64,000 bases of DNA. It comes from an uncultured Pirellulaceae bacterium. Its GTDB lineage: Bacteria > Planctomycetota > Planctomycetia > Pirellulales > Pirellulaceae. The stretch is from the NCBI GenBank assembly GCA_938036435.1, contig CALHPU010000024.1:1-64000 (forward strand), written 5' to 3'. The first letter of the stretch is position 1, and each line of letters begins with the position of its first letter. This document shows positions 37,761-48,400 of the stretch, in pieces. Under the pieces are notes generated by a model. The model was not told the origin of the DNA. It worked only from the letters and a program-made list of their open reading frames with translations, and did not search any database. A program made the translations under genes and the position numbers.

Positions 37761-38542
37761 TTGATCTGCTCCAAGAGAGTATTTGCAGCACATTGTGTGT
37801 TAGATACCTAACACAATAACGCCAAATTGTGTGATATCAAACTAAATAAACAGTTGTTTGGGTAGAAATGGGCAAATTATGAGGCTGTTCCTTAGGTGTT
37901 GAGGGGCACTTTTTCGAGCAATAGCGGCCGGCCTTAGCACTCCCTCTTACCGGTCTAGAAGCCCTCATAGATGAAAGCGAAATTGCCGCTTGGCTTAAAA
38001 ATTCTTGGCGAATCAGGACATTTCTCATACCAATTCCAATCTTAGAAGATTGAAAATCAGCCTTTCGAAATTGCTGCCTCAAAGGGGAAAACAGGTAACC
38101 AACCAAAACATCCAAAATTGACCTCGGATTTCAGCAAACATCATTTTGTGAGTGGATCTTTTGCATGGCATTGCGGACTGCTTGATGCGTTAGTTGACAA
38201 TCGTTTCAATCATTTTGGACGATCATTGCTCATTGAGAATGGCCAGTTTTTTGTACGCATTGTTTGGAGGGCAACCTTTGGTGGGAGTCAGTCGCAGGTT
38301 GAGGGTGTGCCGGGGGGGAACGACTGACCCTTTCGACAAGGCGCAGTAGAGCCCTTTTAAGGCTGCTTTTTGGCCTAATTCCAAGGGAAAAAGGCTATTC
38401 TTTGGGCTTCCTGACGGGTAGGTCCACTTTGACCAAACTTTTCGAGCGAAAAAGGCGAAAAGACCAGTAAAATCGGCGAGGTTTCCAGCTTCTTCAGTTG
38501 TTGGGGCAAGTCCCTTTTGATACCATCTGCCACCTGTCGTCA
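37761..38542. promoter_or_regulatory. Divergent intergenic region peroxidase / rpsA with dyad
   Basis: A 7-bp palindromic dyad TGTGTTA-N6-TAACACA (37796-37815) lies 36-55 bp upstream of the peroxidase start and is a candidate operator. The remaining DNA holds no convincing gene. Confidence 0.45.
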
Positions 38543-38605
38543 GTTGCAGGGCCCTTCTTTTTTAAAAGAGTCCCACTGAGTTGGATTCAAGTCCGACCCT
38601 GCAAC
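38543..38605 (+). promoter_or_regulatory. Hairpin in putative rpsA leader
   Basis: A perfect 9-bp inverted repeat (GTTGCAGGG at 38543-38551, CCCTGCAAC at 38597-38605) encloses a smaller stem near 38581-38598 (GTTGGA with TCCGAC). It lies 112 bp before the rpsA start. At 63 nt it is too short for a tRNA. A leader for autoregulation is possible, as S1 regulates its own mRNA in E. coli, but no conserved structure is recognised. Confidence 0.35.
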
Positions 38606-38716
38606 CGTTTATTTCACTAACTTTTGACGTGACGCTAAGTGCACGCCACCCAATCCCCAGTGCCCCTGTACCCACTTTCTGTTTAGCACTGGCTTGGAAG
38701 TTCCCGAGTAATAATT

Positions 38717-40681
38717 ATGGTCAATCGCAACCTCATTCTATCTCTACATGATCAGTCCGTCGAAGACGAATTGAGCAGTCTATTTTCCGCCGGCGACGTC
38801 GCTGTCGACGATATGGACATCGACAATTTGATCTTTCCAGAATCCGAGGCTGGCATTGGCCAAGGCATCGACATTGGGAACATCATCAAGGGCCGTATTG
38901 TTCGGCTTGATAAAGACCAAGTGATCATTGATTTGGGCTTCAAGAGTGAAGGAACGATTCCCCGCAACGAGTGGGACGAAGAGGCCGCTAATCTTGAAGT
39001 TGGCCAAGAAATCAAAGTTTTGGTCGAGGACTTGGAAAACGAACAGGGTCGCGCAGACGATCCTTCGGGACTGATCTCGGTCAGCTTCCGCAAGGCGAAA
39101 GTCATCATCGCATGGTTGGATCTTGTCGACAAAGTCAGCGAAGGACACATCGTTACGGGTACTTGTCAACGTAAGATCAAAGGCGGCCTGTTGGTCGACA
39201 TCGGAGTGCCTGTCTTCTTGCCGGCGAGTCAGGTGGACATCCGCCGTCCGGGCGACATCGGCGAATACATCGGACGAGTTGTTCAATGTGAGATCCTCAA
39301 GATCGACAAAGAGCGTCGCAACATCGTCGTCAGTCGTCGTTCTCTAATTGAGAAAGAACGTACTTACGCTCAACAAAAACTGATGGCCGAATTGGAAGTT
39401 GGCCAAGTCCGCAAAGGTGTAGTCAAGAATATCGCCGACTTCGGTGCGTTTGTTGATCTTGGCGGCATCGACGGTCTGTTGCACATTACCGACATGTCGC
39501 ACACTCGCATTTCCAAGCCGTCTGAAATGGTCGCGATGGACCAGGAAATCGAAGTCATGGTCCTAACCATTGACAGCGAAAAAGGAAAAATTGGACTGGG
39601 CCTCAAGCAATTGCTGCCTAACCCGTGGGACAACGTTGAAGAGAAGTACCCAATCAATACCGTCCACAAAGGTGAAGTTGTCAACGTAATGAACTACGGT
39701 GCATTCGTGAAGCTAGAGCCGGGCATCGAAGGTCTGGTTCACATTTCTGAAATGTCGTGGGTCAAGCGTGTTAACCATCCGAACGAGTTGGTCAATATCG
39801 GCGACGAGATCAATGTTGCTGTTCTGGGCATCGACAAAAACGGCGAGCAAATGTCGCTGGGTATGAAGCAGACTCAGGACAACCCGTGGGACAAGGTCGA
39901 AGAGAAGTACCCGATCGACAAAGAGATCAATGGGCGCGTGAGAAACTTGACCAACTACGGTGCGTTCATCGAACTTGAAGAAGGCATCGATGGTCTGCTG
40001 CATGTCTCAGACATGTCGTGGACTCGCAAGATCAGTCACCCGAACGAAGTTCTGGAAAAAGGCCAAGAGCTCAAGTGCCGTATTTTGGCCGTCGATACTG
40101 ATCGTCGCCGAATCGCACTGGGTCTGAAGCAAATGAACGACGATCCATGGTCGGCAGACATTCCCGATCGTTACCAGCCTGGTCAGTTGATCAAGGGTAA
40201 GGTGACCAAGATCACTAACTTCGGTGTCTTTGTTGGTCTCGAAGATGGTTTAGAAGGTCTGTTACACATCTCGGAACTCTCTGACGAGAAAATCGAGAAC
40301 CCGGAAGACTTGGTCAAAGTCGGCGACGAACTGGAAGTCAAAGTCCTGCGTGTTGACACCGATGAGCGAAAGATTGGCCTGTCACGCAAGCGTGTTGATT
40401 GGACTCCGGAAGAAGAAGCCAAGGCAGCCGAAAAAGAAGGCGGCGGACAAGGTGGAGACCGTCTTTCGGCTTCTGTTAGTTCGGCACCGGATGCGAACCT
40501 GCAAGGTGGCTTGGGCAACAGTGGTCCGTTGATTCAGACCGCTGGAATGAAGGCCGAAGCGGAAGCGGCGGAGGCTGCAGCAGCCGAGGCGGCTGAATCG
40601 AAAGAGGCTGAAGCCGAAGCCGCAAAGGAAGAAGCTCCGAAGGAAGAAGCTCCAGCTGCTTCCGAAGAATCGGAGGAATAG
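38717..40681 (+). CDS. rpsA: 30S ribosomal protein S1 with acidic-alanine tail
   Basis: A 654-residue S1 protein that binds mRNA on the 30S subunit. Six S1/OB domains follow one another (about 52-125, 143-210, 227-300, 312-385, 397-470, 486-560), with repeat signatures such as FGAFVDLGGIDGLLHITDMSH, given in part, and NYGAFIELEEGIDGLLHVS. After the last domain comes a Gly-rich linker and a 45-residue Ala/Glu/Lys tail, which makes the protein longer than E. coli S1 (557). The ribosome binding site is weak (GAGTAATAATT), common for S1 genes. A strong terminator follows at 40783-40815. Monocistronic. Confidence 0.97.
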   Translation: MVNRNLILSLHDQSVEDELSSLFSAGDVAVDDMDIDNLIFPESEAGIGQGIDIGNIIKGRIVRLDKDQVIIDLGFKSEGTIPRNEWDEEAANLEVGQEIKVLVEDLENEQGRADDPSGLISVSFRKAKVIIAWLDLVDKVSEGHIVTGTCQRKIKGGLLVDIGVPVFLPASQVDIRRPGDIGEYIGRVVQCEILKIDKERRNIVVSRRSLIEKERTYAQQKLMAELEVGQVRKGVVKNIADFGAFVDLGGIDGLLHITDMSHTRISKPSEMVAMDQEIEVMVLTIDSEKGKIGLGLKQLLPNPWDNVEEKYPINTVHKGEVVNVMNYGAFVKLEPGIEGLVHISEMSWVKRVNHPNELVNIGDEINVAVLGIDKNGEQMSLGMKQTQDNPWDKVEEKYPIDKEINGRVRNLTNYGAFIELEEGIDGLLHVSDMSWTRKISHPNEVLEKGQELKCRILAVDTDRRRIALGLKQMNDDPWSADIPDRYQPGQLIKGKVTKITNFGVFVGLEDGLEGLLHISELSDEKIENPEDLVKVGDELEVKVLRVDTDERKIGLSRKRVDWTPEEEAKAAEKEGGGQGGDRLSASVSSAPDANLQGGLGNSGPLIQTAGMKAEAEAAEAAAAEAAESKEAEAEAAKEEAPKEEAPAASEESEE

Positions 40682-40782
40682 AGCTTGGTCAAGGGCGTCG
40701 GCCCATCGGCTTGAGGCTTTGTACGAAAAATTTGATGGCGGTAAATTGCCAAGCAACATCACGTTTGTAACGTAAACAAAAC

Positions 40783-40815
40783 ACTCGACTCTCTTTTGGA
40801 GAGTCGAGTTTTTTT
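40783..40815 (+). terminator. rpsA intrinsic terminator
   Basis: A perfect 11-bp stem ACTCGACTCTC (40783-40793) / GAGAGTCGAGT (40799-40809) and seven T. Confidence 0.95.
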
Positions 40816-40820
40816 GTGCG

Positions 40821-40880
40821 CTATTTTCCACCGCGCCAAAGCAGCCACGCAAGTAACAATGGGGTTCCGATCACTCCCTG
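40821..40880 (-). pseudogene. 3' relic of a paralogue of the 41751-42551 membrane protein
   Basis: Read on the minus strand, the last 19 codons and stop (QGVIGTPLLLAWLLWRGGK) closely match the C-terminal QGVIGTLSLVTWLLWRG of the protein encoded at 41751-42551. Upstream of 40880 the similarity stops abruptly, where the transposase relic begins. It is therefore the remaining end of a duplicated gene. Confidence 0.7.
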
Positions 40881-40884
40881 AGAC

Positions 40885-41277
40885 TTGTGGGAGCGTTCAC
40901 GAGCGCGAAGCAAAAGTGGTTGGATGGCTCCGATTGAGATCAACGAGCGTACCGACCCAGTCGGATGCGATGCCGACGGCAGTGGACGCCTGGCGAGTAA
41001 GAAGGGTTTTCTGTCGATGCCGATGGCGCAGTACTTGGAGTTGTTGGACTGGACGGGGCGTCAGATACGCTCAGGCAGTCGGGGGGCAATCCCAAAGCAT
41101 CTTGCCCCGATACTTGCACGCATGGGATTGGACAGCGTCTCTTGGTGTGATGTGGTGAAGAAGTTTGGCAAGATCTTCAAGCGTGCTGCCGGCAGTCAGC
41201 AGTCGATGGCCAGTGAAGCCAAACGTAGACGGCAGTCGTACATGCACGCGCCGGGTGCTGCTCACTTTGTCACTTGA
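40885..41277 (+). pseudogene. Transposase C-terminal relic
   Basis: A 130-codon frame whose middle (MAQYLELLDWTGRQIRSG, then GAIPKHLAPILARMGL and VVKKFGKIFKRAAGS) matches, from memory, the C-terminal domain of large Y1-type transposases common in planctomycetes. The N-terminal catalytic domain with the HUH motif is missing, so it is a remnant. It has no ribosome binding site. It abuts the gene relic at 40821-40880, suggesting an insertion that later decayed. Confidence 0.6.
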
Positions 41278-41750
41278 TTGTGAAGTGACTGCAGTCGCTC
41301 CTTTGCTCGGTAGCTGAGCGAAAATTCTCAAAGCTGAGCCCACGTCTGTGCCGCGGTATGCGACGGTGGATTGGATTTTGCCGCTTTCCGACCTACACAG
41401 CGTTTCGAGTGTCAGTTCGTAGCCCGATTGTCAGTTCGTAGCCCGATTGCTCAATGTGCCCGGGATTTATGACGATAACAGAGTAAGGTCAAACAATTTC
41501 GGTTGGATGAAGTCTGGGTGTCTCTTTTTGCACCGGCCGAGGAAAACTAAGTAGCCTGCCCCTTTGTTGGCCTCTGCTCTGTCGTATGGATTAGTGGCCG
41601 CAAAGAATCACAAAAGACGCAAAGAAATGCGCGACATCCTTCTTGCGACTTTTTTCGTTTCTTGCGGCTAACATTCGACTCCTAATCTTTTGCTTTGGTG
41701 GACCACTAGTGGAATGGGGACTCGTAGCGCTCGTCCACTACGAGCGCGGC
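41278..41750. repeat. Intergenic with tandem 19-bp repeat
   Basis: Two perfect copies of GTCAGTTCGTAGCCCGATT stand in tandem (41411-41429, 41430-41448). An 8-bp hairpin (GCGCTCGT/ACGAGCGC) lies near 41727-41748 just past the end of the next minus-strand gene. No gene. Confidence 0.5.
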
Positions 41751-42551
41751 TTATTGGCCCTCTGGCGCTTCTCGTATGCCCCGCCACAGCAGCCACGTGA
41801 CCAACGACAAAGTTCCAATGACTCCTTGAGGTGTCCAGCAGATAAAGATGCCCATCAGCACCTCGTCAAATGGCATGCTTAATCCAGAACCGACTGCGAT
41901 CGCGACACCAATCGAGGAAACTGCCAGTACCGATAGCGCTGCCATGCGAAAATTCAACGTCCATCGACGTGGCAACATGGTGATGCCAATCATGACGATC
42001 GGAGCAAAGAAGAATATCGCTCCCAGGACTCTTGGATCTGGACGAAGCCGTGTTGCAACCGCGACGATGGCTGCGACGACCATCGTTGCCACCATCAATC
42101 CTCCGAGAGAAAATTGATTTCCGGTCTGATTGCTTTGAGACTTTGGTTGGGATTTTTGGTCTAAGTCAACGGAAGCTAATTCGGCTTGCAGTATTCGTTC
42201 GGCGCTGAGGTTGAGGCTGCTTCTGCGCAGCACCGCGACGATACCTAGGATCAGGCCCAATCCGATTCCGACAGCACCGTTTTTGTAGAAAGCAGAAAAA
42301 TTGATTAGGTTTGTGCCATAAGTTTTGCCACGTTGCCAGACCTCGAAAGGAAAACCAATTCTTTCCTGTTCGTCCGTTTTCCACCCCAAAAGATTGGAGC
42401 AGCCATCTGAAAGCACGAAGTATGAAATGGCATTGGCAGCGCCTATCACCATCAGGCCAACGAGAAAAGCTCGGCCAAACCAATGCCAAGAACTGGTTCC
42501 GATGCCTAACTTTTGGAGAAGGGGGATTTCTGGCTGGCTCAAATCACACAC
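41751..42551 (-). CDS. Membrane protein of unknown function
   Basis: A 266-residue integral membrane protein with about six hydrophobic segments (roughly 25-48, 92-110, 148-168, 177-195, 203-223, 238-258) and a Gln/Ser-rich cytoplasmic or periplasmic linker near 130-145. The FSLGGLMVATMVVAAIVAV stretch is a type often seen in planctomycete membrane proteins. The start is GTG 42551; no good ribosome binding site, so the N-terminus is uncertain. A relic of a close paralogue lies at 40821-40880. Family unknown. Confidence 0.7.
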   Translation of the reverse strand: MCDLSQPEIPLLQKLGIGTSSWHWFGRAFLVGLMVIGAANAISYFVLSDGCSNLLGWKTDEQERIGFPFEVWQRGKTYGTNLINFSAFYKNGAVGIGLGLILGIVAVLRRSSLNLSAERILQAELASVDLDQKSQPKSQSNQTGNQFSLGGLMVATMVVAAIVAVATRLRPDPRVLGAIFFFAPIVMIGITMLPRRWTLNFRMAALSVLAVSSIGVAIAVGSGLSMPFDEVLMGIFICWTPQGVIGTLSLVTWLLWRGIREAPEGQ

Positions 42552-42914
42552 CGGAAGTTCTTGGCGGTTACCGTTGAGAAGGTTCTACAATCTTTACTGG
42601 ATTTGTAAACGATACTTCGCTGGCAAAACTCTTGTGTCTGGACGCGACTCTCACAGTTTCACAGAGTTTTGCTTAATCGAAATCAGGGAGTTCGCGCTAC
42701 ACCGCTGTTGCGTCAAGCCCATTTGGCGTGAACTGTTACCAACGGTTCGCGCCGTCGGCTCACCGCAGTTCCCCGCGATGACTAGTTCCATGATGGAGAG
42801 AAAGAGGGTAGAATATCGACGACGATTCGGTCGATGGCCGAGTCGAGAAAAGATGGTTGTCTTATATTACTTTGATTAAATTTGGCTCTCTATCGGGTCA
42901 CCGGGAACACGTTG
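42552..42914. promoter_or_regulatory. Intergenic before gltA
   Basis: Promoter region of gltA and of the divergent membrane gene. An open frame crossing it on the plus strand is antisense to the membrane gene for half its length and has no translation signals, so I do not call it a gene. Confidence 0.4.
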
Positions 42915-44204
42915 ATGTCAGAAGCAGCGAAACTAAAACATGGCGACATAGAAATAGACCTGCCTATTGTGACGGGGTCCGAGAACGAACGCGCGATTGA
43001 CATCGGCAAACTTCGTGGCACTACGGGGATGGTGACGATCGACCAAGGTTACGTTAACACCGGGTCCACGACCAGTGAAATCACTTTTCTCAACGGTGAA
43101 GAGGGCGTGCTGCGTTATCGTGGCTATCCAATCGAACAGTTGGCCGAAAATAGCGACTTCATCGAAGTCGCCTATCTTTTGATCTACGGTGAACTTCCCA
43201 ACGCCGACAATCTCGAAAAATTTCGTAACAGCATCAGCAGTCACACGATGCTTCACGAGGATCTAAAATCCTTTTACGATGGTTTTCCTAGAGATGCACA
43301 TCCGATGGCAATTCTGTCTAGTGTCGTAGGTGCTCTTTCTACCTTTTATCAGGATTCGCTCGACCCGCATGATCCCAAACAGGTTGAGGTATCGATTCAT
43401 CGGTTGATTGCGAAACTGCCGACAATCGCATCGTACGCCTACAAAAAATCTCTGGGCCAGCCATTTTCGTATCCGGACAACACGGTGTCGTATTGCGAAA
43501 ATTTCCTTCAGATGATGTTCTCAACGCCTTGCGAGGACTATGAAGCAGATCCCGTGTTTATTAGGGCCCTCAATCTGTTGTTTATCGTGCATGCCGATCA
43601 CGAGCAGAACTGCAGCACCTCGACCGTTAGAATGGTAGGTTCGGCCGACTCGAATTTGTTTGCGTCAATTTCCTCGGGCATCTGTGCGTTGTGGGGGCCA
43701 TTGCATGGCGGAGCGAATGAAGCGGTCGTCAAGATGCTGATCCAAATCAAAGAAGACGGCGGCGACGTAGACAAATACGTGAAAATGGCCAAGGACAAAG
43801 AGGACGGATTCCGCTTGATGGGATTCGGTCATCGCGTCTATAAGAATTTTGATCCACGCGCTACCATTATTAAATCCGCGTGTGATCAGTTGTTGGAGAA
43901 GCTCGACATCGACGATCCATTGTTTGAGATCGCCCAAAAGTTGGAGAAAGTTGCACTCGAGGACGAGTATTTTGTCAAACGTCGGCTTTATCCGAACGTC
44001 GATTTTTACTCGGGTGTGATTTATCGAGCGATGGGGATTCCGGTTGAGATGTTTACGGTGCTGTTCGCGATTGGTCGCTTGCCCGGCTGGATTGCACATT
44101 GGAAAGAGATGCAAGACTCACCGACCAGTCGGATCTGTCGTCCGCGCCAAATCTACACCGGACCAACGGTACGTGAGTTCCTTCCAGTTGCCGACCGCAA
44201 GTGA
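42915..44204 (+). CDS. gltA: Citrate synthase
   Basis: A 429-residue type II citrate synthase, first step of the TCA cycle (oxaloacetate plus acetyl-CoA). Catalytic residues are visible: HADHEQNCSTSTVR, the His of GPLHGGANEAV, GFGHRVYKNFDPRA and the Asp of YPNVDFYSG. The N-terminal extra domain (IDIGKLRGTTGMVTIDQGY) is typical of the Gram-negative hexameric form. ATG 42915 is used because it gives the common N-terminus MSEAAKL; GGGAA precedes it. The nitrilase gene follows after 115 bp on the same strand. Confidence 0.98.
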   Translation: MSEAAKLKHGDIEIDLPIVTGSENERAIDIGKLRGTTGMVTIDQGYVNTGSTTSEITFLNGEEGVLRYRGYPIEQLAENSDFIEVAYLLIYGELPNADNLEKFRNSISSHTMLHEDLKSFYDGFPRDAHPMAILSSVVGALSTFYQDSLDPHDPKQVEVSIHRLIAKLPTIASYAYKKSLGQPFSYPDNTVSYCENFLQMMFSTPCEDYEADPVFIRALNLLFIVHADHEQNCSTSTVRMVGSADSNLFASISSGICALWGPLHGGANEAVVKMLIQIKEDGGDVDKYVKMAKDKEDGFRLMGFGHRVYKNFDPRATIIKSACDQLLEKLDIDDPLFEIAQKLEKVALEDEYFVKRRLYPNVDFYSGVIYRAMGIPVEMFTVLFAIGRLPGWIAHWKEMQDSPTSRICRPRQIYTGPTVREFLPVADRK

Positions 44205-44319
44205 CTGAAGGATAGGCGATTGGATCGATAGATTTCAATTGGCTTTTTTTGAAGTTTGATATTTTGTGAAGGGCGACTGCCCGTTTAGCGTGCTGTGCTC
44301 CAACCTTGTGGAAAACGCC

Positions 44320-45159
44320 ATGACTTTCAAAATTGCTGGCGTTCAAATGGATATCTCCATCGGCGACGCTGAAGCGAATTTCTCGTCGATGGAACGACTG
44401 GCGACTACGGCCACTGAAAATGGTGCCGATCTAGTGGTGTTTCCTGAATGCACTTTGACGGGCTATTGTTTTGAATCGTTCGACGAGTCAGTCGCCGTCG
44501 CTCAGCCTCTCTCTGGTCGCCATGTGAAGCAGGCCGTTGCGCTCGCGGAGCAATTGAAGACGCGCCTTGTGTTCGGAATGTTGGAGCTCGATGAAGATTC
44601 CACGGATCGGCCGATAGTTTTCAACGTGGTGGTGATGGTCGATCAAAATGGTGTCATTTCCAGCTATCGAAAGACTCATTTACCGACTTTGGGAGTGGAT
44701 CGATTTACGACCCCCGGCGATCAGGCGACAGAGATCGTGCGATTGCCGGAAATCAATATAGGCATGAACATTTGCTACGATTGTTCGTTCCCGGAGACGG
44801 CTCGCGTGCTGGCACTCGCTGGCGCTGATTTGATTCTTCTGCCGACCAACTGGCCTCCGGGAGCGGGGCGTGTTCCCGACTATATCCCCAACGTGCGGGC
44901 GTTGGAGAACAATGTGTACTACATGTCGGTCAACAGAATTGGCAGCGAACACGGATTTGATTTTGTGGGCAAAAGTAAAATCTGTGATCCGCTCGGTGGT
45001 GAGATCGCTTCGGCGGACCATGCTCAAGAGGCGATCATCTACGGCGACGTTGATGTCACTTGGGCTCGGAAGAAGCATTATGTAAGCGTGCCAGGCAAGC
45101 ACGAAGTGCATCGTTTTGATGATCGGCGTCCAGATCTCTACGGGCCGCTCGCGGACTAA
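44320..45159 (+). CDS. Carbon-nitrogen hydrolase (nitrilase superfamily)
   Basis: A 279-residue amidase-type enzyme. The catalytic triad is complete: Glu in VVFPECTLTGY, Lys in SSYRKTHLP and Cys in MNICYDCSFPE. The substrate is not clear; the sequence suits the omega-amidase/N-carbamoyl-hydrolase branches. The start is ATG 44320 (GTGGAAA upstream), which gives the usual MTFKIAGVQMDI N-terminus. It follows gltA on the same strand, but no metabolic link is implied. The length is typical for the family (about 270-280). Confidence 0.92.
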   Translation: MTFKIAGVQMDISIGDAEANFSSMERLATTATENGADLVVFPECTLTGYCFESFDESVAVAQPLSGRHVKQAVALAEQLKTRLVFGMLELDEDSTDRPIVFNVVVMVDQNGVISSYRKTHLPTLGVDRFTTPGDQATEIVRLPEINIGMNICYDCSFPETARVLALAGADLILLPTNWPPGAGRVPDYIPNVRALENNVYYMSVNRIGSEHGFDFVGKSKICDPLGGEIASADHAQEAIIYGDVDVTWARKKHYVSVPGKHEVHRFDDRRPDLYGPLAD

Positions 45160-45419
45160 GGATGTTTGCCTGTTTCGAAGCCGATCTAGCAAGAGATTGG
45201 AGGAGTTGGAGGTTGATCCGTGATGTTGCCCATTCCGTAAAGGCTGCCAAAATGACCGCTTTGGGCCTATCTTTCGTATCCTTCTGCGGTGCCTTTGACA
45301 TAGACGATCGATAGAACACCCGTTAAGCTTCCATGTGGTAAGGAATTTTGGGTTGAGCCCCGTTTTTTTCCTGTAAAACGCGTTTATTACTCCTCAGTCT
45401 GCTGAGCAAAATTGCCTAC

Positions 45420-48400
45420 ATGGTGAAGCCGCTTTACTCCAAGAAGATCCCGGTTTTCGGGACAGTTGCGATGCTGATTCTCTGCATCGTCTGTTTCCTG
45501 CTGCCTTTTGCTGGACGAGGAGCGAAGCTGTCGATCAATTCGATGGTCAACAATGTGGCTGATTGGTTGCCGCAGCACTATCAGGAAACCAAAGAGCTAG
45601 AAGAGTTTAAAAAATACTTTTATGGCGGCGGTCAATTTGTGGTCGTTAGCGGTCCTTGGTGCCGCGAGGGGAACGGCACTTACGCGCGTTTCAAACGAAA
45701 GATCTACGAAGAGTCGCTGGATTATCAGAAGGAACTCGAAGAGCAAGGACGCGATGAAGAGATTCGTGCCCATGAGGTCGGCGATAAACTGGGCCTGATG
45801 TTTGCCGGGACATGGCATGAAGATTGGGGCGAGCAGAGTGAGAAATGGCTGCAGGGACGTGACCGGCAATGGTACTTCATTAATCGCAAAGGAGAGCTCT
45901 ACCGTTGGGACGGCCGCAATACGATCAAAGATGGCGTGGAGTTTTGGTTCGAACGGTCAAGAAACGGTAAGAACAAAGCCACTGGAAAGTACATCGATAC
46001 GTTTGGTCGCTTGCCGGATGACAAGAACAACATCGACAATGAGTTCTACGCAGATCCTCAAAAATTGTGTTGTCGACCGTTCAAATCGGTAATCTCTGGG
46101 CCAGACGTATTCGAACAGATGGCAGGTTCGGATGGGTCGCTGCGGATCACTGACATGGCCGAAGATGATCGATCGACTTTCGAGGCCAAAGTCGAAGCGC
46201 ATAATCGGTTGTCTGGCGCTTTGTTCGGGCCAACGCCGGCGCCTGAGTTTAATTGGACGTTTGACTCGCTCTTGCAGCACGTTAGCGACCGAGATCGCGA
46301 GTTGCTTGAGTCGTCGCCAGTCTATCAAAACCGATTCAATGAGTTTCTCAAGCAGAAGATCGACGAGCAATTTTCCGGCAGTCGCAGGAAACTTCTCAAC
46401 GCTGTTTCGGAGAAACAATTGTCGATGTGGTACGAGCTGTTTTATCAGCTAGAGGTCAATCCGCCAGCGCGTCAGACGTGTTTGGTCATTACGCTTAACG
46501 AACCTGTAATGAAGGAGTTTGCCCGCGCTGTTGGGCGTCCGTTGATGGGGAAACCACGTGGGCGGATACTCGAATTGGCCATCGGTGAATCGGGAATTGC
46601 TCCGGCGAACTTGCACTTGGGTGGTCCTCCCTGCGACAACGTGGCGATTGACGAAGAAGGCACCATCACGTTGAAAAATCTGATTGGTCTTTCGGCGATA
46701 ATCGGCATCACATTGGCTTATCTGAGTTTCCGCAACGTGCGGATAACGATCATGTTGTTCTTCACCGGCGGCGTAAGTGCGATGGCAAGTCTTGCTTATG
46801 TTTGGTTCGGTGGTATGAACATGGACGCGATTTTGATGTCGATGCCATCGCTGATCTATGTGTTGGGGCTCTCCGCCGCGGTGCACATTGTCAATTACTA
46901 TCGAGACGCCTGTCACGAACACGGTCATAAATTGGCGGTGGAACGCGCGATTGGACACAGTTGGTTTCCGTGCCTCCTCGCCGCCTTCACGACTGCTTTG
47001 GGACTTGGCTCGCTGATGACCAGTAAGCTTGCCCCGATCTGGAAGTTTGGTTGTTTTTCGGCAATCGCCACCATGGCTACTGTCATCATATTGTTCAGCT
47101 ACCTGCCGGCAGCACTGGTGGTCTTCAAGCCGGGCTATACGAAGCAAAGCAAAAAGCAACGTGAAACTGGCGGCAATGACATCACAGAAATGGTGACGCG
47201 GTTTTGGAATCGAATTGGCGATGTTGTCATCCGAAACTACACCGTATTCGCTTTAGCGGGCATTGCTGTAATCGCCGCCGGTGCTTGGGGCATCACTAAA
47301 ATTCAAACACAGGTGCACTTGTTGAAGATGTTCGATCCAAGTGCAAAAGTGCTGGCGGACTATCGGTGGTTGGAGAAGAATCTAGGCGAGTTGGTGCCTG
47401 CCGAAATTGTTGTCAGCATCGAGAAATCCGACCAACAAGAAGTCTATCTTGAAACGCTTCAGCAACGTCAACGACTTGCGTTCGAAGCCGAGCGTCAGAA
47501 GGAAAAAGAGGCAGCCGACGGTGGTCGCGCCGCAGATAAAACTCCAGCGATTGCATCCTCGGAAGATCCTATTGCCGACGGTGCCAACGACGCGGTTGAA
47601 GCGGATGAACCGCCGCCTCTGATTATGACCCCGGCTCAGAAACGTAAATATGCCCTGCGACTGTCGATGCTAGAGCGGATTGAATTGTCTAGTCGCGTGC
47701 GAGAATTTTTGCAGTTGTACTTTGGCGACAGCGGATTGGGCATCGTCGGTTCCGGCATGTCGACCGACGTGTTTGTGCCGCTCAGTCAGTTCAGCACTAC
47801 CGACGAATTGGCGCGGCGACTGACTAGTGCTCAGTTGTACAAACGTCGGCCAGAGATGCTCGAGCAGCAATACTTAGCAGTGGCTGATGACGGGAAAGTT
47901 ATTCCTGACCAGCAAGTGCACGGGCGTGAATTGTGGCGAATCAATGTGCTATTGGCAGCGCTCAGCGACGTGGATTATGGGCGATTCATTAACGACATGA
48001 AATCGGTGATCGAGCCCATCGACAGCGCCTATCGTTATCGCAAAGAGATTTTTGAGAAGATTCAGAATGCTGAACCGGATCAGCCGCTGCGAGAATCCAA
48101 TATTCTTGTGTTGGGCGGGAAGCCAGAATTTACCGAGGAAGATCGTGATATTCGAGCCAAGATTAAGGCGAATGTCCCCCACGGAGAGTTGGTCGATCAA
48201 ACGTTGATCTTTTCTGACACGCTACGAAAGCTGTTCAATGATCGGGGGATCAACAAAAAGAGCAAGTCCTTGGACGGGTATTTGTGGATTGACCCTCAAC
48301 GGTACAGTTTGTCCAATCCCGAACTGACCGACAAAGAGCGTTTGAAGCTTCAGAAGTTTTTCGAACCGGAATCTTGGAAGAGTCGCGTGGCCAGCAGTGA

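Noticed and set aside
38543-38605. tRNA-like fold before rpsA (acceptor-like ends, TTCAAGT)
   Set aside because: Only 63 nt, and no D-arm or anticodon arm can be formed.
42325-42879. 184-codon plus-strand frame
   Set aside because: Antisense to the membrane protein gene for half its length, no ribosome binding site, composition unlike a protein.
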